64,000 nucleotides of DNA from assembly GCA_024346935.1 (NCBI GenBank), contig AP024879.1:1302001-1366000 (forward strand), written 5' to 3'. Made by a program: the position numbers and the translations under genes. Positions 17,320-26,426 of this stretch are shown here, one piece after another (positions within the stretch are counted from its first letter, which is position 1; the number at the start of each line of letters is the position of its first letter). Below the pieces are notes generated by a model. It worked only from the letters and a program-made list of their open reading frames with translations. It made no database searches and was not told the DNA's origin. Source of the stretch: Vibrio inusitatus. GTDB lineage: Bacteria; Pseudomonadota; Gammaproteobacteria; Enterobacterales; Vibrionaceae.

Positions 17320-18066
17320 CTAGTTAGCCAACTGATACCTAAAGCCTAAACGTATTTGATATTCAGTATCATCAAATCGCTCGTTATAGCCCAGATCACC
17401 TAGTTCAATAAATGGTTTGAACCGTTCCGTAGCATCATATTGAACGGTTACATTATGCTCTAAAATGTCGTTTTCGCCATTTCGATTATGGTAGTTATCT
17501 GTTTTGACATAATATGTCGGGTTGTATTTAATGTTGACACTATCCGTTAAATTATACGATATGTAGAGATCATAACGCTGAGTGCGGTCTCTATCCGTTT
17601 CACCGTAGATATCAGTAGAATCGTAAGTGTTAATATTGTAACGAGCTCGTATTGCAGTCGAAAAATCTTTTGTCCATCTACGATCAAATTCGACATACGG
17701 ATCTACACGTAACCCACTACTATTCCAACTAAACACCGCTCCAGGTTTGATGGCATTCTTACCAAAATAGAAACCTTTGTTAAACTCAGCTTCGTTGTAC
17801 GAAGATTTAAACTCGCTAAAATCATTACCCATAGAGGCATTAGTCTCTATGCTCCAGTACATACCGCGTAGCATACTATCCTGCTCTGTAACCACTCCCG
17901 CGATACGAAACATTTGAAGAAACTGATCACTAGCGGTTCGATATTGGGTACGAGTTACTAGTTGCACCTTTGAGTAATTATCTTGTACTACACCTTCAGT
18001 AGCTGCAACAGTAGTTATTGGAGCAAACATACATACAGCTGGAAGTGTTAAAAGTAATTTTTTCAT
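17320..18066 (-). CDS. KdgM-family oligouronate outer-membrane porin
   Basis: The 248-residue protein has a signal peptide (MKKLLLTLPAVCMFAPITTVAA) and an alternating beta-strand pattern ending in an aromatic-poor RLGFRYQLAN strand. It fits KdgM, the 12-stranded porin for oligogalacturonates and other acidic oligosaccharides. RYDLYISYNL and FKPFIELGDLGYNERFDDTEYQIRLGF are typical late strands. It is 40 bases downstream of the lyase gene, so it is probably co-transcribed and admits the lyase products to the periplasm. True substrate unknown. Confidence 0.85.
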   Translation of the reverse strand: MKKLLLTLPAVCMFAPITTVAATEGVVQDNYSKVQLVTRTQYRTASDQFLQMFRIAGVVTEQDSMLRGMYWSIETNASMGNDFSEFKSSYNEAEFNKGFYFGKNAIKPGAVFSWNSSGLRVDPYVEFDRRWTKDFSTAIRARYNINTYDSTDIYGETDRDRTQRYDLYISYNLTDSVNIKYNPTYYVKTDNYHNRNGENDILEHNVTVQYDATERFKPFIELGDLGYNERFDDTEYQIRLGFRYQLAN

Positions 18067-18106
18067 TCTCTTGCTATCCTATATTTAATTTTGATTTTTA
18101 TTGTTC

Positions 18107-20512
18107 TTAATTACTGAGTGTTAACTTATTGTCATTCAGCGTCAGTGTTCTAATCCAGTCAGGTCCCTTGACTACCCATTCGTTAATACCCGTCTGTTCA
18201 ACGGATTGAATTTGCGATCCAACTTCTGAAATGTAAGGTTCATAAACCGCGACGAATGGTTCATCCCATGCATCACCTTTCTGGCGGACCATTAGGGATT
18301 TTGTTGGTTTGTTCCAAATATTCTCATCGTAGTAAAAACGTCCAGCTCTATTCGCAGGGCTATCAACAGTGAATACCGTTCTATTGGATGCCTTCGGCAT
18401 TAGGATATTAATAGCAATATCATCTTCATTTATTTGGGATTGAAAAGTGACCAAAAGTGACTCGGTAATCTCAGTTGACTGTTCATTACTAAAATAGTCA
18501 TAGCCTTTATGGTTGCCATTCTTGCTAGTTAAAACCTGGCTAGGCTTGAGTGCTCCAGACTTGAGCATACTTTTATCCGCCATGCTGTGGAAAAACCAAT
18601 CGTGGTACTCGTTATTAGAAGGTTTTGTATTCTTAGATCTAAATACATCAAAGAAAAATGCGGTATCTTCATCTATTCGAACTTGAGCAAGGGTTCGATT
18701 TTGAATAGCTTCGGGATAAACCATGCTTGCGTTTACATAGTTGTATGGTGTGACCTCAAGAGAGCCAATATCCGGATATGTGGTATTAACAACCATCTCC
18801 TGCTTCTGACCTGTTGGTTCCAATGCGTTAGGTACAACAGCCTCATATCTCAGGTTACCATTTGGTATTACGGTATTGTGTGCAGGTAATTGTGCGTAAA
18901 AGTCTTGATGATCCCCCTGCCAATAACTACTTCCACGACCTGGGTCAATAGCTTGAACATGGCCGGCACCGAACAGTTCAATAGCTAAACCGTTAGCTTG
19001 CATATGCTTGCCCTTAGTGCCGTAGATAGCTGAACCCAATGATTTATATTTATCATTGTTGTCAACTAAACTACGCTGAAGCACTAAATTAAGCGGTTTA
19101 ATAAAAGAAATGGTTGGATAGTCAACCTGATGTGTATCAGTTTCGTGAAGCTCACCAATATATTTAGTCAATGCAAAAATGCGGTTATCTATTGTATGCC
19201 TGTCGTAATAGCCGCCATCAATTTCACTACCAAGCACACTTGATACATACTTTGCTACTTGCGGGTTTCGTTCGTTATTCCAGGCTAAAATGTTTTCGAG
19301 AAGTTTTGCGTTAACTCTTTGGTATGTGCTATTCCCAAGACCATGAGATTGACCTGATGGATACGTTTGCTGCACCTGACTTTGAATTGCGGCAGAAATA
19401 GTCGGGCTATCTAAGACTGCAGCACCGCCATCAGTGCTAGATAAAAGTGATGCAATTTCAATAATGTTGCTCGTTGTATCAAATGCATAACTTGGAGCTT
19501 CTGGCCACACTCCACTGTCAAGATCATAGCCAGTCTTGATGACCTCATTAACGCCCATTTGATTAATTAAATCTGCATCAAGAACGATAGAAATATAGTA
19601 CTCACGACCTTTCTTATCTTCATAGTGGTCATTTGGTTTCAATGCCAATCCACCATAAGCAATTTGAATCGCTTGATGTAAGTTCCAGTTACCGTGCGCT
19701 TCTCCACCAACAATCACTCTATCGATTATTCGCTTGATACCTTGTTCAACAACAACAGCTTCGTTTTGATCAACGTAATCCCTCAAATAATCGTAGGCAA
19801 CTGCTATAGATTTAACTATGTCTTCATGAATAACTTCATGTGAAGTAACACCAATTATCCGTGCAGTGGTCTCATTATTATCGATGATCCTTGGCTCATT
19901 TTTTTGCGCAAGTCCGGCCATATAAGTCCACAAAATATCCTTTGAAAACTTAGCGTATTTTTCATCATTGGTGATCCAGTAAAGAAAGGCTGCCTCAGAA
20001 GCTACTTTCATTATGTTTCTATTAATGATTTCTATTGAGTGCCCTGATTTTTGCGGCTCTACGAGACTTTGAACTCCAGTCACCTTATGCTCAAGGTACA
20101 ATTTTCCATCTACATCGTTATATGGCCTCAAATCTTCAATACTTGGGGCCTGGTATTCAGTGTTCCAGTCCCTTGAACCAGCAAATCGTGGTGTTGCTAT
20201 CTCAGCAGAACCCTCCCCTGACACCATTTTTTGATCAGAGATAATTGGAGTCGTGTACTTAGTATCCCAGTTCATCGCTAGGCGAGAATACATCCAGTCT
20301 TCTTGTTCTTGAGTCTTCGCAACATATACGTCGACGTCAGACTTCATCTGCTCAAAAACAGAGGAAGCCCAACTGGCATCACTAATCTTGCTCAATACTG
20401 CAGGCTTGTCTGTGTCTGAACTTAAAAGCAATGGGCCTGAATTCGCAAAAGTAGTTTGGGAGGCGAGAATAGACGTGCCAAAAAGTAAGGTAACGAGTAG
20501 TTTTGGTTTCAT
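18107..20512 (-). CDS. Heparinase II/III-like polysaccharide lyase, secreted
   Basis: The 801-residue protein has a signal peptide (cut near residue 24). It then has an alpha/alpha toroid with AHGNWNLHQAIQIAYGGLA (about 272-290) and DSGVWPEAPSYAFDTT (332-347), and a C-terminal beta domain bearing QLPAHNTVIPNG, a heparinase II/III-type hallmark. Such enzymes cleave uronate-containing glycans by beta-elimination, leaving an unsaturated uronic acid. The GH88 gene divergent from it would remove that residue. I cannot assign a PL family from sequence alone. PL15, PL17, PL33 and newer heparinase-like families are all conceivable. Mannose enzymes nearby argue for a mannose-uronate polymer. Confidence 0.85.
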   Translation of the reverse strand: MKPKLLVTLLFGTSILASQTTFANSGPLLLSSDTDKPAVLSKISDASWASSVFEQMKSDVDVYVAKTQEQEDWMYSRLAMNWDTKYTTPIISDQKMVSGEGSAEIATPRFAGSRDWNTEYQAPSIEDLRPYNDVDGKLYLEHKVTGVQSLVEPQKSGHSIEIINRNIMKVASEAAFLYWITNDEKYAKFSKDILWTYMAGLAQKNEPRIIDNNETTARIIGVTSHEVIHEDIVKSIAVAYDYLRDYVDQNEAVVVEQGIKRIIDRVIVGGEAHGNWNLHQAIQIAYGGLALKPNDHYEDKKGREYYISIVLDADLINQMGVNEVIKTGYDLDSGVWPEAPSYAFDTTSNIIEIASLLSSTDGGAAVLDSPTISAAIQSQVQQTYPSGQSHGLGNSTYQRVNAKLLENILAWNNERNPQVAKYVSSVLGSEIDGGYYDRHTIDNRIFALTKYIGELHETDTHQVDYPTISFIKPLNLVLQRSLVDNNDKYKSLGSAIYGTKGKHMQANGLAIELFGAGHVQAIDPGRGSSYWQGDHQDFYAQLPAHNTVIPNGNLRYEAVVPNALEPTGQKQEMVVNTTYPDIGSLEVTPYNYVNASMVYPEAIQNRTLAQVRIDEDTAFFFDVFRSKNTKPSNNEYHDWFFHSMADKSMLKSGALKPSQVLTSKNGNHKGYDYFSNEQSTEITESLLVTFQSQINEDDIAINILMPKASNRTVFTVDSPANRAGRFYYDENIWNKPTKSLMVRQKGDAWDEPFVAVYEPYISEVGSQIQSVEQTGINEWVVKGPDWIRTLTLNDNKLTLSN

Positions 20513-20656
20513 GATAATCCTATTAGCTAGGTGACTATTATTGTGTTTTCGATGGGCATGCTATTGGTAGATGAGCTAGAAAACTGTGATATCGATGATA
20601 GTAATCAGAAATAGTTCCATTTAATGACTCTTTTTGCGCATCAAGCCTCATTATCC

Positions 20657-20668
20657 TGAAACGTTTCA
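20657..20668. promoter_or_regulatory. Candidate LacI-family operator 1
   Basis: TGAAACGTTTCA is a perfect 12-base palindrome with the central CG of LacI-type operators. It lies 145 bases upstream of the lyase start in the divergent region. A near-copy occurs at 20849. Confidence 0.7.
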
Positions 20669-20848
20669 TCACAACAAGGTAGGAGGCGAGAGGAGATAAA
20701 TTACAAAAAAGATAAAATCAAGATTTATCGTTGAATAAACCATGATGAACACCATAAAAAACTACATATATGCATAATTAAAACTATTTACAATTTGTTA
20801 CGTTCAAAAAACCCTCACTCAAGCATGATGTTTTATTTCATAAAATAA

Positions 20849-20860
20849 TGGAACGTTTCA
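20849..20860. promoter_or_regulatory. Candidate LacI-family operator 2
   Basis: TGGAACGTTTCA matches operator 1 at 11 of 12 bases. It lies about 107 bases upstream of the GH88 start and four bases before a CRP-like site. Two operators 192 bases apart could support repression by DNA looping. Confidence 0.68.
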
Positions 20861-20864
20861 TTTA

Positions 20865-20880
20865 TGTGAATCCAATCACG
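20865..20880. promoter_or_regulatory. Candidate cAMP-CRP binding site
   Basis: TGTGA-ATCCAA-TCACG matches the CRP consensus (TGTGA, six bases, TCACA) at nine of ten conserved positions. Its place upstream of the GH88-TRAP-kinase operon fits catabolite activation of a sugar locus. The rest of the 455-base gap 20513-20967 is AT-rich and otherwise unremarkable. Confidence 0.65.
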
Positions 20881-20967
20881 GTATAACAATCGCACTAAAG
20901 GCAATAATACTGGCAGTTGAACGCGGCTAGCTTTTAGTGCCGTGCCCATATTAGTTTTGGAGATAAC

Positions 20968-22137
20968 ATGCTTAAGCAACTTTTAGAAATTCAAGCTGAC
21001 ATCGTTAGCAACATTGAGCGAAACGCTCCAATTATCGGACTTCGCAATCCAATGATCGGCGCCGGTGCCGAAGACTTCACATGGCTTTATCCGGAGGATT
21101 ACTTTTGGACCGATTCATTTTGGACCGGAAATCTATGGCTAGCTCACATGCTCACAGGAAAGGATGAACTCAAGAATCTAGCAAGAATGCGTTACGCCCA
21201 CTTTAAAGACATTCTCGACAAACCTCTTTGGCTGAATCACGATTTAGGATTTGAGTACAGCCTCACAGCTGTTGCTGATTATAAGTTGACAGGAAATAGG
21301 AACGCCCGTGAATTGGCATTGAAAGCAGCTGATGCTCTGCGCAGTCGCTTTAATTGGCACGGAAAATACTTAGTCGCTTGGGAGGCTGGTGCTGAAGATA
21401 CAGCTCATGCCGAGTCAGTGCAGGGAAAAATCATTATTGACTGCATGCAAAATCTATCATTACTAATGTGGGCATGGAAAGAAACCAATGTTCAAGCTTA
21501 TAGGGATGTTGCTATTGCGCAAGCTGATACAACATTAAAATACATAGTAAGGGATGATTTTAGTACTTATCACACTTTTGATTTTGATACTTCAACTAAT
21601 AAGCCAATCAAAGGATGCACCCATCAAGGTTATGCCGACGAATCTTGCTGGAGTCGTGGTCAAGCATGGGCTATTCATGGTTTTGCACAAATGGCTTTGT
21701 TAACTGGAGATGAGCGATACATCGAAGCAAGTATGAAGCTAGCTGATTATGTTTTTGAACATATAACTCCAGACTTAGTTCCGGTCTGGGATTATTTACT
21801 CCCAGAATATGAAATTCAATATAAAGATACCTCTGCTGGTTCGATTACCGCTGCTGGCCTATTTCTTTTAGGTGAAGTATTACGGTCTTCTAACCACATC
21901 GAAAAAGCCGTGCATTATGAATCTTTTGGTAGAGATATGCTTTTTGCACTGAGGAAAAAATTTGATATTTCAGCCGTTCCTGATTCGCAAGGCCTTTTGT
22001 CAAATGCAGCTTCGCATCTCCCTCAAGCTAATGAAAAAGATCTAGATTATATGGCCAATGCCATGCTTCCGTATGGTGACTATTACTATTTTGAAGCTGT
22101 CCTTAGAGCAATGGGACACAAGAAGCTTTTTTGGTAA
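20968..22137 (+). CDS. GH88 unsaturated glucuronyl hydrolase
   Basis: The 389-residue protein matches GH88 unsaturated glucuronyl hydrolases. The two active-site aspartates are visible: HDLGFEYS (Asp92) and IIIDCMQNL (Asp158), matching Asp88 and Asp149 of the Bacillus enzyme. DESCWSRGQAWAIHGFA is the conserved SRGQAW block. There is no signal peptide, so it acts in the cytoplasm. It hydrates and releases the 4,5-unsaturated uronic acid from lyase-made oligosaccharides. It is the first gene of a plus-strand operon with the TRAP genes and kinase, 32 bases from the next gene. Confidence 0.93.
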   Translation: MLKQLLEIQADIVSNIERNAPIIGLRNPMIGAGAEDFTWLYPEDYFWTDSFWTGNLWLAHMLTGKDELKNLARMRYAHFKDILDKPLWLNHDLGFEYSLTAVADYKLTGNRNARELALKAADALRSRFNWHGKYLVAWEAGAEDTAHAESVQGKIIIDCMQNLSLLMWAWKETNVQAYRDVAIAQADTTLKYIVRDDFSTYHTFDFDTSTNKPIKGCTHQGYADESCWSRGQAWAIHGFAQMALLTGDERYIEASMKLADYVFEHITPDLVPVWDYLLPEYEIQYKDTSAGSITAAGLFLLGEVLRSSNHIEKAVHYESFGRDMLFALRKKFDISAVPDSQGLLSNAASHLPQANEKDLDYMANAMLPYGDYYYFEAVLRAMGHKKLFW

Positions 22138-22169
22138 TTAACTCTAGAACTCTACAAGGATAATAATAA

Positions 22170-23153
22170 ATGAATAAAATTACTTCTGCCCTACTCGTCG
22201 TTGGTTCACTCACTTTGCTATCTTTCAACGCAAATGCCCGAGTATATAAGTTAGCAACCAACGTACCTTCCGATGGAGCACCAGGGCAATTATTGACTCA
22301 ATTTGCCGAAGCTGTTGACCATAGAACTGAAGGTCGAGTGTCATTTCGTATTTACTGGAACGGAACTCTGGGTGGCCAAGAGCAATACATTCAGCAAGTA
22401 CAAAGTGGTGTTATTGATGCAGGCCTAATCAATAGTGGAACACTTGAGAATTTAGTCCCTCAGATTGGCGTATTGAATCTACCTTATATTTTTCGATCGA
22501 CAGAGGAGTTTGAATCAACAATGACAAACCCAGAGGTGACGCAGTTAATTCAGGAAGCAACTTCCGATCGCAACCTCAACACTTTAGGTTTCCTCAACAA
22601 TGGTTTTAGAAGCGTTTACACTACTAAAAACGTCCAAAATCTAGACGACCTTAAAGGTTTGAAAATCAGAACGGTTCCTAGTGATACTTATATAAAGACG
22701 TTTAGAGCGTTTGGTGCTGTTGCGACACCTATGGATTTTTCAGAAATTTACTCTGCGCTTCAACAAGGAGTAATTGATGGCGCAGAAGGTGGTTTAGGTG
22801 CGCTTTGGGAACTCAATTTTGGTGAAGTAACAAAGTATGCAATTCGAACAGAGCATACTCGTTTAACCGATTTTGTTTTGGCTAGTCCACGCTTTACAAA
22901 AAGAGTAGGCGAAGCGGACTATCAAATTCTACAAGAGGAATTCGATAAAGTAAGCATCAAGTCGATCAGCTTTATCGAAGAACAAATAACTGAATCTGAA
23001 AACATGGCAATGGAAAAAATGAACGTTAAGTTCACTTCCATCGACAAAGATGAACTCATCGAACGCATTGAGCCACTGTATGAAGAAGCGCAAGATGATT
23101 CGAACAAGAAAGAGCTGATCAATAAGATTTTAACAATCCAAAACCGAAGCTAA
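22170..23153 (+). CDS. TRAP transporter substrate-binding protein (DctP type)
   Basis: The 327-residue periplasmic protein has a signal peptide (cut after FNANA, about residue 23). It carries the DctP signature around DDLKGLKIRTVPSDTYIKTF (with the ligand Arg) and SEIYSALQQGVIDGAEG. In this context it should bind an unsaturated uronyl oligosaccharide or a related acidic sugar. DctP proteins normally bind single organic acids, and an oligosaccharide ligand is inference. It is separated from the fused permease by 85 bases holding a hairpin. Confidence 0.93.
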   Translation: MNKITSALLVVGSLTLLSFNANARVYKLATNVPSDGAPGQLLTQFAEAVDHRTEGRVSFRIYWNGTLGGQEQYIQQVQSGVIDAGLINSGTLENLVPQIGVLNLPYIFRSTEEFESTMTNPEVTQLIQEATSDRNLNTLGFLNNGFRSVYTTKNVQNLDDLKGLKIRTVPSDTYIKTFRAFGAVATPMDFSEIYSALQQGVIDGAEGGLGALWELNFGEVTKYAIRTEHTRLTDFVLASPRFTKRVGEADYQILQEEFDKVSIKSISFIEEQITESENMAMEKMNVKFTSIDKDELIERIEPLYEEAQDDSNKKELINKILTIQNRS

Positions 23154-23180
23154 CCATATATGACTTAACTGTTCTGTACT

Positions 23181-23209
23181 CCCTTATCCTTACATATTTA
23201 GGGTGAGGG
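23181..23209 (+). promoter_or_regulatory. Intercistronic hairpin between binding protein and permease
   Basis: CCCTTATCCT (23181-23190) pairs with AGGGTGAGGG (23200-23209), using two G-T pairs. Hairpins here often stabilise the upstream mRNA or part-terminate, giving more binding protein than permease. No U-tract follows, so full termination is unlikely. Confidence 0.55.
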
Positions 23210-23238
23210 AACACTTACTTCTATCTTGGTATTGAATT

Positions 23239-25158
23239 ATGACTAACTATGCAAATGCATTAAAGCCAGCCCAAAAATTTAATTTTAAACCACTAAAGTT
23301 TATAGAAAGCACTGTTGGTCACCTTCTGACCTTATTGCTTGCTTTCATGAGTGTAATGATTGTATATCAGGTATTTTGCCGATATGTTATCGATTCCCCG
23401 AGTAATATATCGGAAGAGTTATTACGATATTCACTCATCGTTCTCGGGATTTTAGGTGCTGCGCTTTGCTTTATGAAAGATAAGCACCTTAATCTGCCAA
23501 TTCTTTCTGATAGGTTGAGCGAACCTAAGAGATCAATGCTGGAAACTGTGAATATCATTCTAAACTTGGTATTAGCTATTACGATCATTGCTGGGGGGTG
23601 GTTCGCAGTTCAAAAAAACATAAACCTTACGACTCCTATATTAAAGATTTCAGTTGGTCTTGTTCAATCTGTTCTAGTTGTATCAGGCGTCATTATTGCA
23701 ACCCATTTACTTCAAAAGTTATTCAAAAAAGTAACCAAATCCAAAGCAGATCTAATCACAGCCGTCACAACAGTCCTAGTATTGGGAGCAATCACTACAG
23801 TATTCTTATACTTAAAAGACGTGCCCGCCTTTGATGACTACCTGTATGACAACCTAGAAATGCTGTCATTTTTAGTGCTTTTTGTGACTTTTTTTACTTT
23901 TTTGTTTCTCGGTACGCCAATATCAGTCGGGTTAGCAATTTCGGGTCTAATGACTCTCGGACTTCAAATTGATGTGCATAACCTAGTTGCAACGACTGGC
24001 GAAAAGCTGTTCAGCGGATTAGACAGTTTTGGATTTCTAGCTTTACCTTTCTTCATTCTTGCTGGCAACATAATGAATCAGGGCGGTATTGCTGAACGTT
24101 TGATTACGTTAGCTATGTTATTCGGAAAACGAATTCCTGGTAACCTTTGGCAAACCAATATTGTTGCTAATATGATGTTTGGGTCTTTATCTGGGTCTGC
24201 AATTGCTTCCTCCTCTGCTATCGGTGGCATTATGACACCCATGGCTAAGGCCAAAAATTACAATATGCCATTTACTACCGCAGTCAATGCGGCCTCATCG
24301 ATCTGTGGCATGCTTATCCCACCTACTGGTGTATTCATCGTTTACTCATTGATAACTGGCGGATCTGCATCAATCGCAGCTCTATTCTTAGCTGGTTATG
24401 TGCCAGGTATTATAATGGGTGTCAGCGTTATGATTGTTGCATATATTTACGCTCGCAAACATAACTACCCCGTCGACGACACCAACCATACTGCCTATGA
24501 GGTGGGCATTATTGTTTGGCGTGCAGTACCAAGCTTATTCCTTATTGTGGTTGTGATTGGAGGGATTATCGGGGGGATTTTTACAGCCATTGAAGCTTCA
24601 GGAATCGCAGTGGCTTACAGCTTGGTGCTTTCAATTGTTTATAAAAATATTACATGGAAAAGCCTAGTTAGCATTGTAAGCAACTCAGCAATCAACTCTT
24701 CTGTAATTTTGTTTCTGATCGCTTGCTCCGGGCTAATGAGTTGGAGTATGACTTTCGCAAGCATCCCAGACACTATAGGCAACTTTCTCATTCAGATAAG
24801 TGATAACAAATATACAATCCTTCTTTTAATAAACTTAACTCTATTGCTCGTCGGTGTATTCATGGATATGTCACCAGCTGTACTTATTTTTACACCGATT
24901 CTATATCCAGTAGTTACAGGGCTTGGTATAGACCCTGTTCACTTTGGCATCATTATTGTTTATAACTTATCTATGGGGATAGTAACCCCTCCGGTTGGAA
25001 CAGTATTATTTGTATCTTGCAATATAGCGGGAGAGAAAATAACCAATGTAATCAAACCATTACTACCAATATTCCTTGTTCAGCTCATAGGTTTACTTCT
25101 GATTACTTTCTTCCCTGCCATTAGTTTGACATTACCAAAGTTCTTTGGGCTACTTTAA
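23239..25158 (+). CDS. TRAP transporter fused permease (DctQM)
   Basis: The 639-residue protein joins a DctQ-like four-helix unit (about residues 25-165, with YQVFCRYVIDSPSNISEELLRYSLI), one linker helix (about 175-190), and a full DctM unit (ALPFFILAGNIMNQGGIAERL, MFGSLSGSAIASSSA, TPPVGTVLF). Such fusions occur in sialic acid and other sugar-acid TRAP systems. It forms the sodium-coupled membrane channel working with the binding protein upstream. It is closely similar in its DctM half to the separate DctM at 122-1426. It ends 17 bases before the kinase gene. Confidence 0.93.
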   Translation: MTNYANALKPAQKFNFKPLKFIESTVGHLLTLLLAFMSVMIVYQVFCRYVIDSPSNISEELLRYSLIVLGILGAALCFMKDKHLNLPILSDRLSEPKRSMLETVNIILNLVLAITIIAGGWFAVQKNINLTTPILKISVGLVQSVLVVSGVIIATHLLQKLFKKVTKSKADLITAVTTVLVLGAITTVFLYLKDVPAFDDYLYDNLEMLSFLVLFVTFFTFLFLGTPISVGLAISGLMTLGLQIDVHNLVATTGEKLFSGLDSFGFLALPFFILAGNIMNQGGIAERLITLAMLFGKRIPGNLWQTNIVANMMFGSLSGSAIASSSAIGGIMTPMAKAKNYNMPFTTAVNAASSICGMLIPPTGVFIVYSLITGGSASIAALFLAGYVPGIIMGVSVMIVAYIYARKHNYPVDDTNHTAYEVGIIVWRAVPSLFLIVVVIGGIIGGIFTAIEASGIAVAYSLVLSIVYKNITWKSLVSIVSNSAINSSVILFLIACSGLMSWSMTFASIPDTIGNFLIQISDNKYTILLLINLTLLLVGVFMDMSPAVLIFTPILYPVVTGLGIDPVHFGIIIVYNLSMGIVTPPVGTVLFVSCNIAGEKITNVIKPLLPIFLVQLIGLLLITFFPAISLTLPKFFGLL

Positions 25159-25175
25159 CCCTTTAGGAGATTTAT

Positions 25176-26072
25176 ATGTATATTGGATTTGATATTGGCG
25201 GGACTAAAATAGAAGCATGTGTTTTAAATGATGCTACTGAAATATTATATAAAGAAAGAGTATCGACACCTCGTAACTATGATGAATTTATCCATACTAT
25301 TGTCCACTTGGTACACAAAATAGAAACCGAGTTACATATCGATGCCAAAGTTGGCCTCGGCCTTCCGGGTTCCATAAGCCCCATTTCTGGATTGGTCAAG
25401 AATGCAAATTGTACATTTCTAAATGGCCATGACCTAAAAGGCGACTTAGAAAGATTCTTATCGCGAGTAATCTCAATCGAAAATGATGCAAATTGTTTCG
25501 CATTGTCTGAATCTGTAGACGGAGCAGCAGTCTCAGGGCGTCTAGTCTTTGGTGCTATTCTTGGAACTGGATGTGGTGGTGGATTAATAATAGATAAGCA
25601 AATTTGGAGAGGACGCAATGCAATCGCAGGCGAGTGGGGGCATAACTCTTTACCATCGTACAGTTTAGAAAAAGACGGTCCAAGTAGACAATGCTACTGC
25701 GGTAAAAGTGATTGTATAGAGCAGTATATTTCCGGAACTGGACTAGAGCTTAGCTATAAACTAGCGACAGGAATTACCTTAGGTGCCAAAGGAATAATTG
25801 AACTAGTCAAGCAAGATGAAGAACAAGCCGTACAATGTTATAAGCTGTTTATAGACCAAGCAGCACGAGCATTCTCTCAATTAATCAATGTGATGGACCC
25901 TGATGATATAATAATAGGCGGCGGTTTATCTAACTATGATGCAATCTATAACGATATTTCAGTCGCCATACAAAAGTACCTCTTTACTGATGTTGCTACG
26001 GTATCAATCAAAAAGGCTAAGTTTGGTGATAGTAGCGGAGTTCGAGGTGCTGCTTGGCTCTCTCGCTCGTAG
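25176..26072 (+). CDS. mak: Mak-type ROK sugar kinase (mannokinase/fructokinase)
   Basis: The 298-residue ROK kinase closely follows E. coli Mak, including LGLPGSISP, VKNANCTFLNG, ESVDGAAVSG and the C-terminal KFGDSSGVRGAAWL. Phosphate loop DIGGTK (residues 6-11), catalytic Asp104 in ENDANC, and the zinc site CYCGKSDCIE (173-182, with His156) are all present. Mak phosphorylates mannose and fructose at C6. With the manA copy in the same locus this implies free mannose as a product of the pathway. The last gene of its operon, it has a terminator 83 bases on. Confidence 0.88.
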   Translation: MYIGFDIGGTKIEACVLNDATEILYKERVSTPRNYDEFIHTIVHLVHKIETELHIDAKVGLGLPGSISPISGLVKNANCTFLNGHDLKGDLERFLSRVISIENDANCFALSESVDGAAVSGRLVFGAILGTGCGGGLIIDKQIWRGRNAIAGEWGHNSLPSYSLEKDGPSRQCYCGKSDCIEQYISGTGLELSYKLATGITLGAKGIIELVKQDEEQAVQCYKLFIDQAARAFSQLINVMDPDDIIIGGGLSNYDAIYNDISVAIQKYLFTDVATVSIKKAKFGDSSGVRGAAWLSRS

Positions 26073-26154
26073 TAAATTAGCGCAATCTAATCAACACTTT
26101 TGAGCTTTCCCTTCGAAAGAGAATAGAATGTAAATTGGCAAGGCGTTTAATTAA

Positions 26155-26190
26155 TATAAAGCAACCGAGGAAAACCTCAGTTGCTTTATA
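26155..26190 (+). terminator. Intrinsic terminator after the carbohydrate operon
   Basis: TATAAAGCAACCGAGG (26155-26170) pairs with CCTCAGTTGCTTTATA (26175-26190) with one mismatch, four-base loop. It follows the kinase gene. The rest of the gap to 26426 holds no supported gene. Confidence 0.8.
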
Positions 26191-26426
26191 TCAGCACAAC
26201 ACAATTAGAATTTCACAAACTCATACAAAGGAAATGCATACGGCGAATTGGACAAAATCATAAGCAAAACGAGATTTTTTACATAGATTCATTCTGGTAC
26301 GCCTTTAGACAGAAACGTGTCAGATGTTTTACTAAGATAGCAGTCTTTGGATTAGCTGAAGTATTGCCAAGCCTCTAATCGTCTGACCAAAATCACTCAT
26401 ACGTTACAATCCCCACTCTTTTTCGG

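Noticed and set aside
18587..18889. 100-codon ORF antisense to the lyase
   Set aside because: It is a shadow of the lyase gene, with no ribosome site or protein-like composition.
25277..25618. 113-codon ORF antisense to the Mak-type kinase
   Set aside because: It is a shadow of a gene with intact catalytic motifs.
26181..26378. 65-codon plus-strand ORF after the kinase terminator
   Set aside because: It begins within the terminator hairpin, has no ribosome site and shows no domain or signal. It may be a remnant but cannot be supported.
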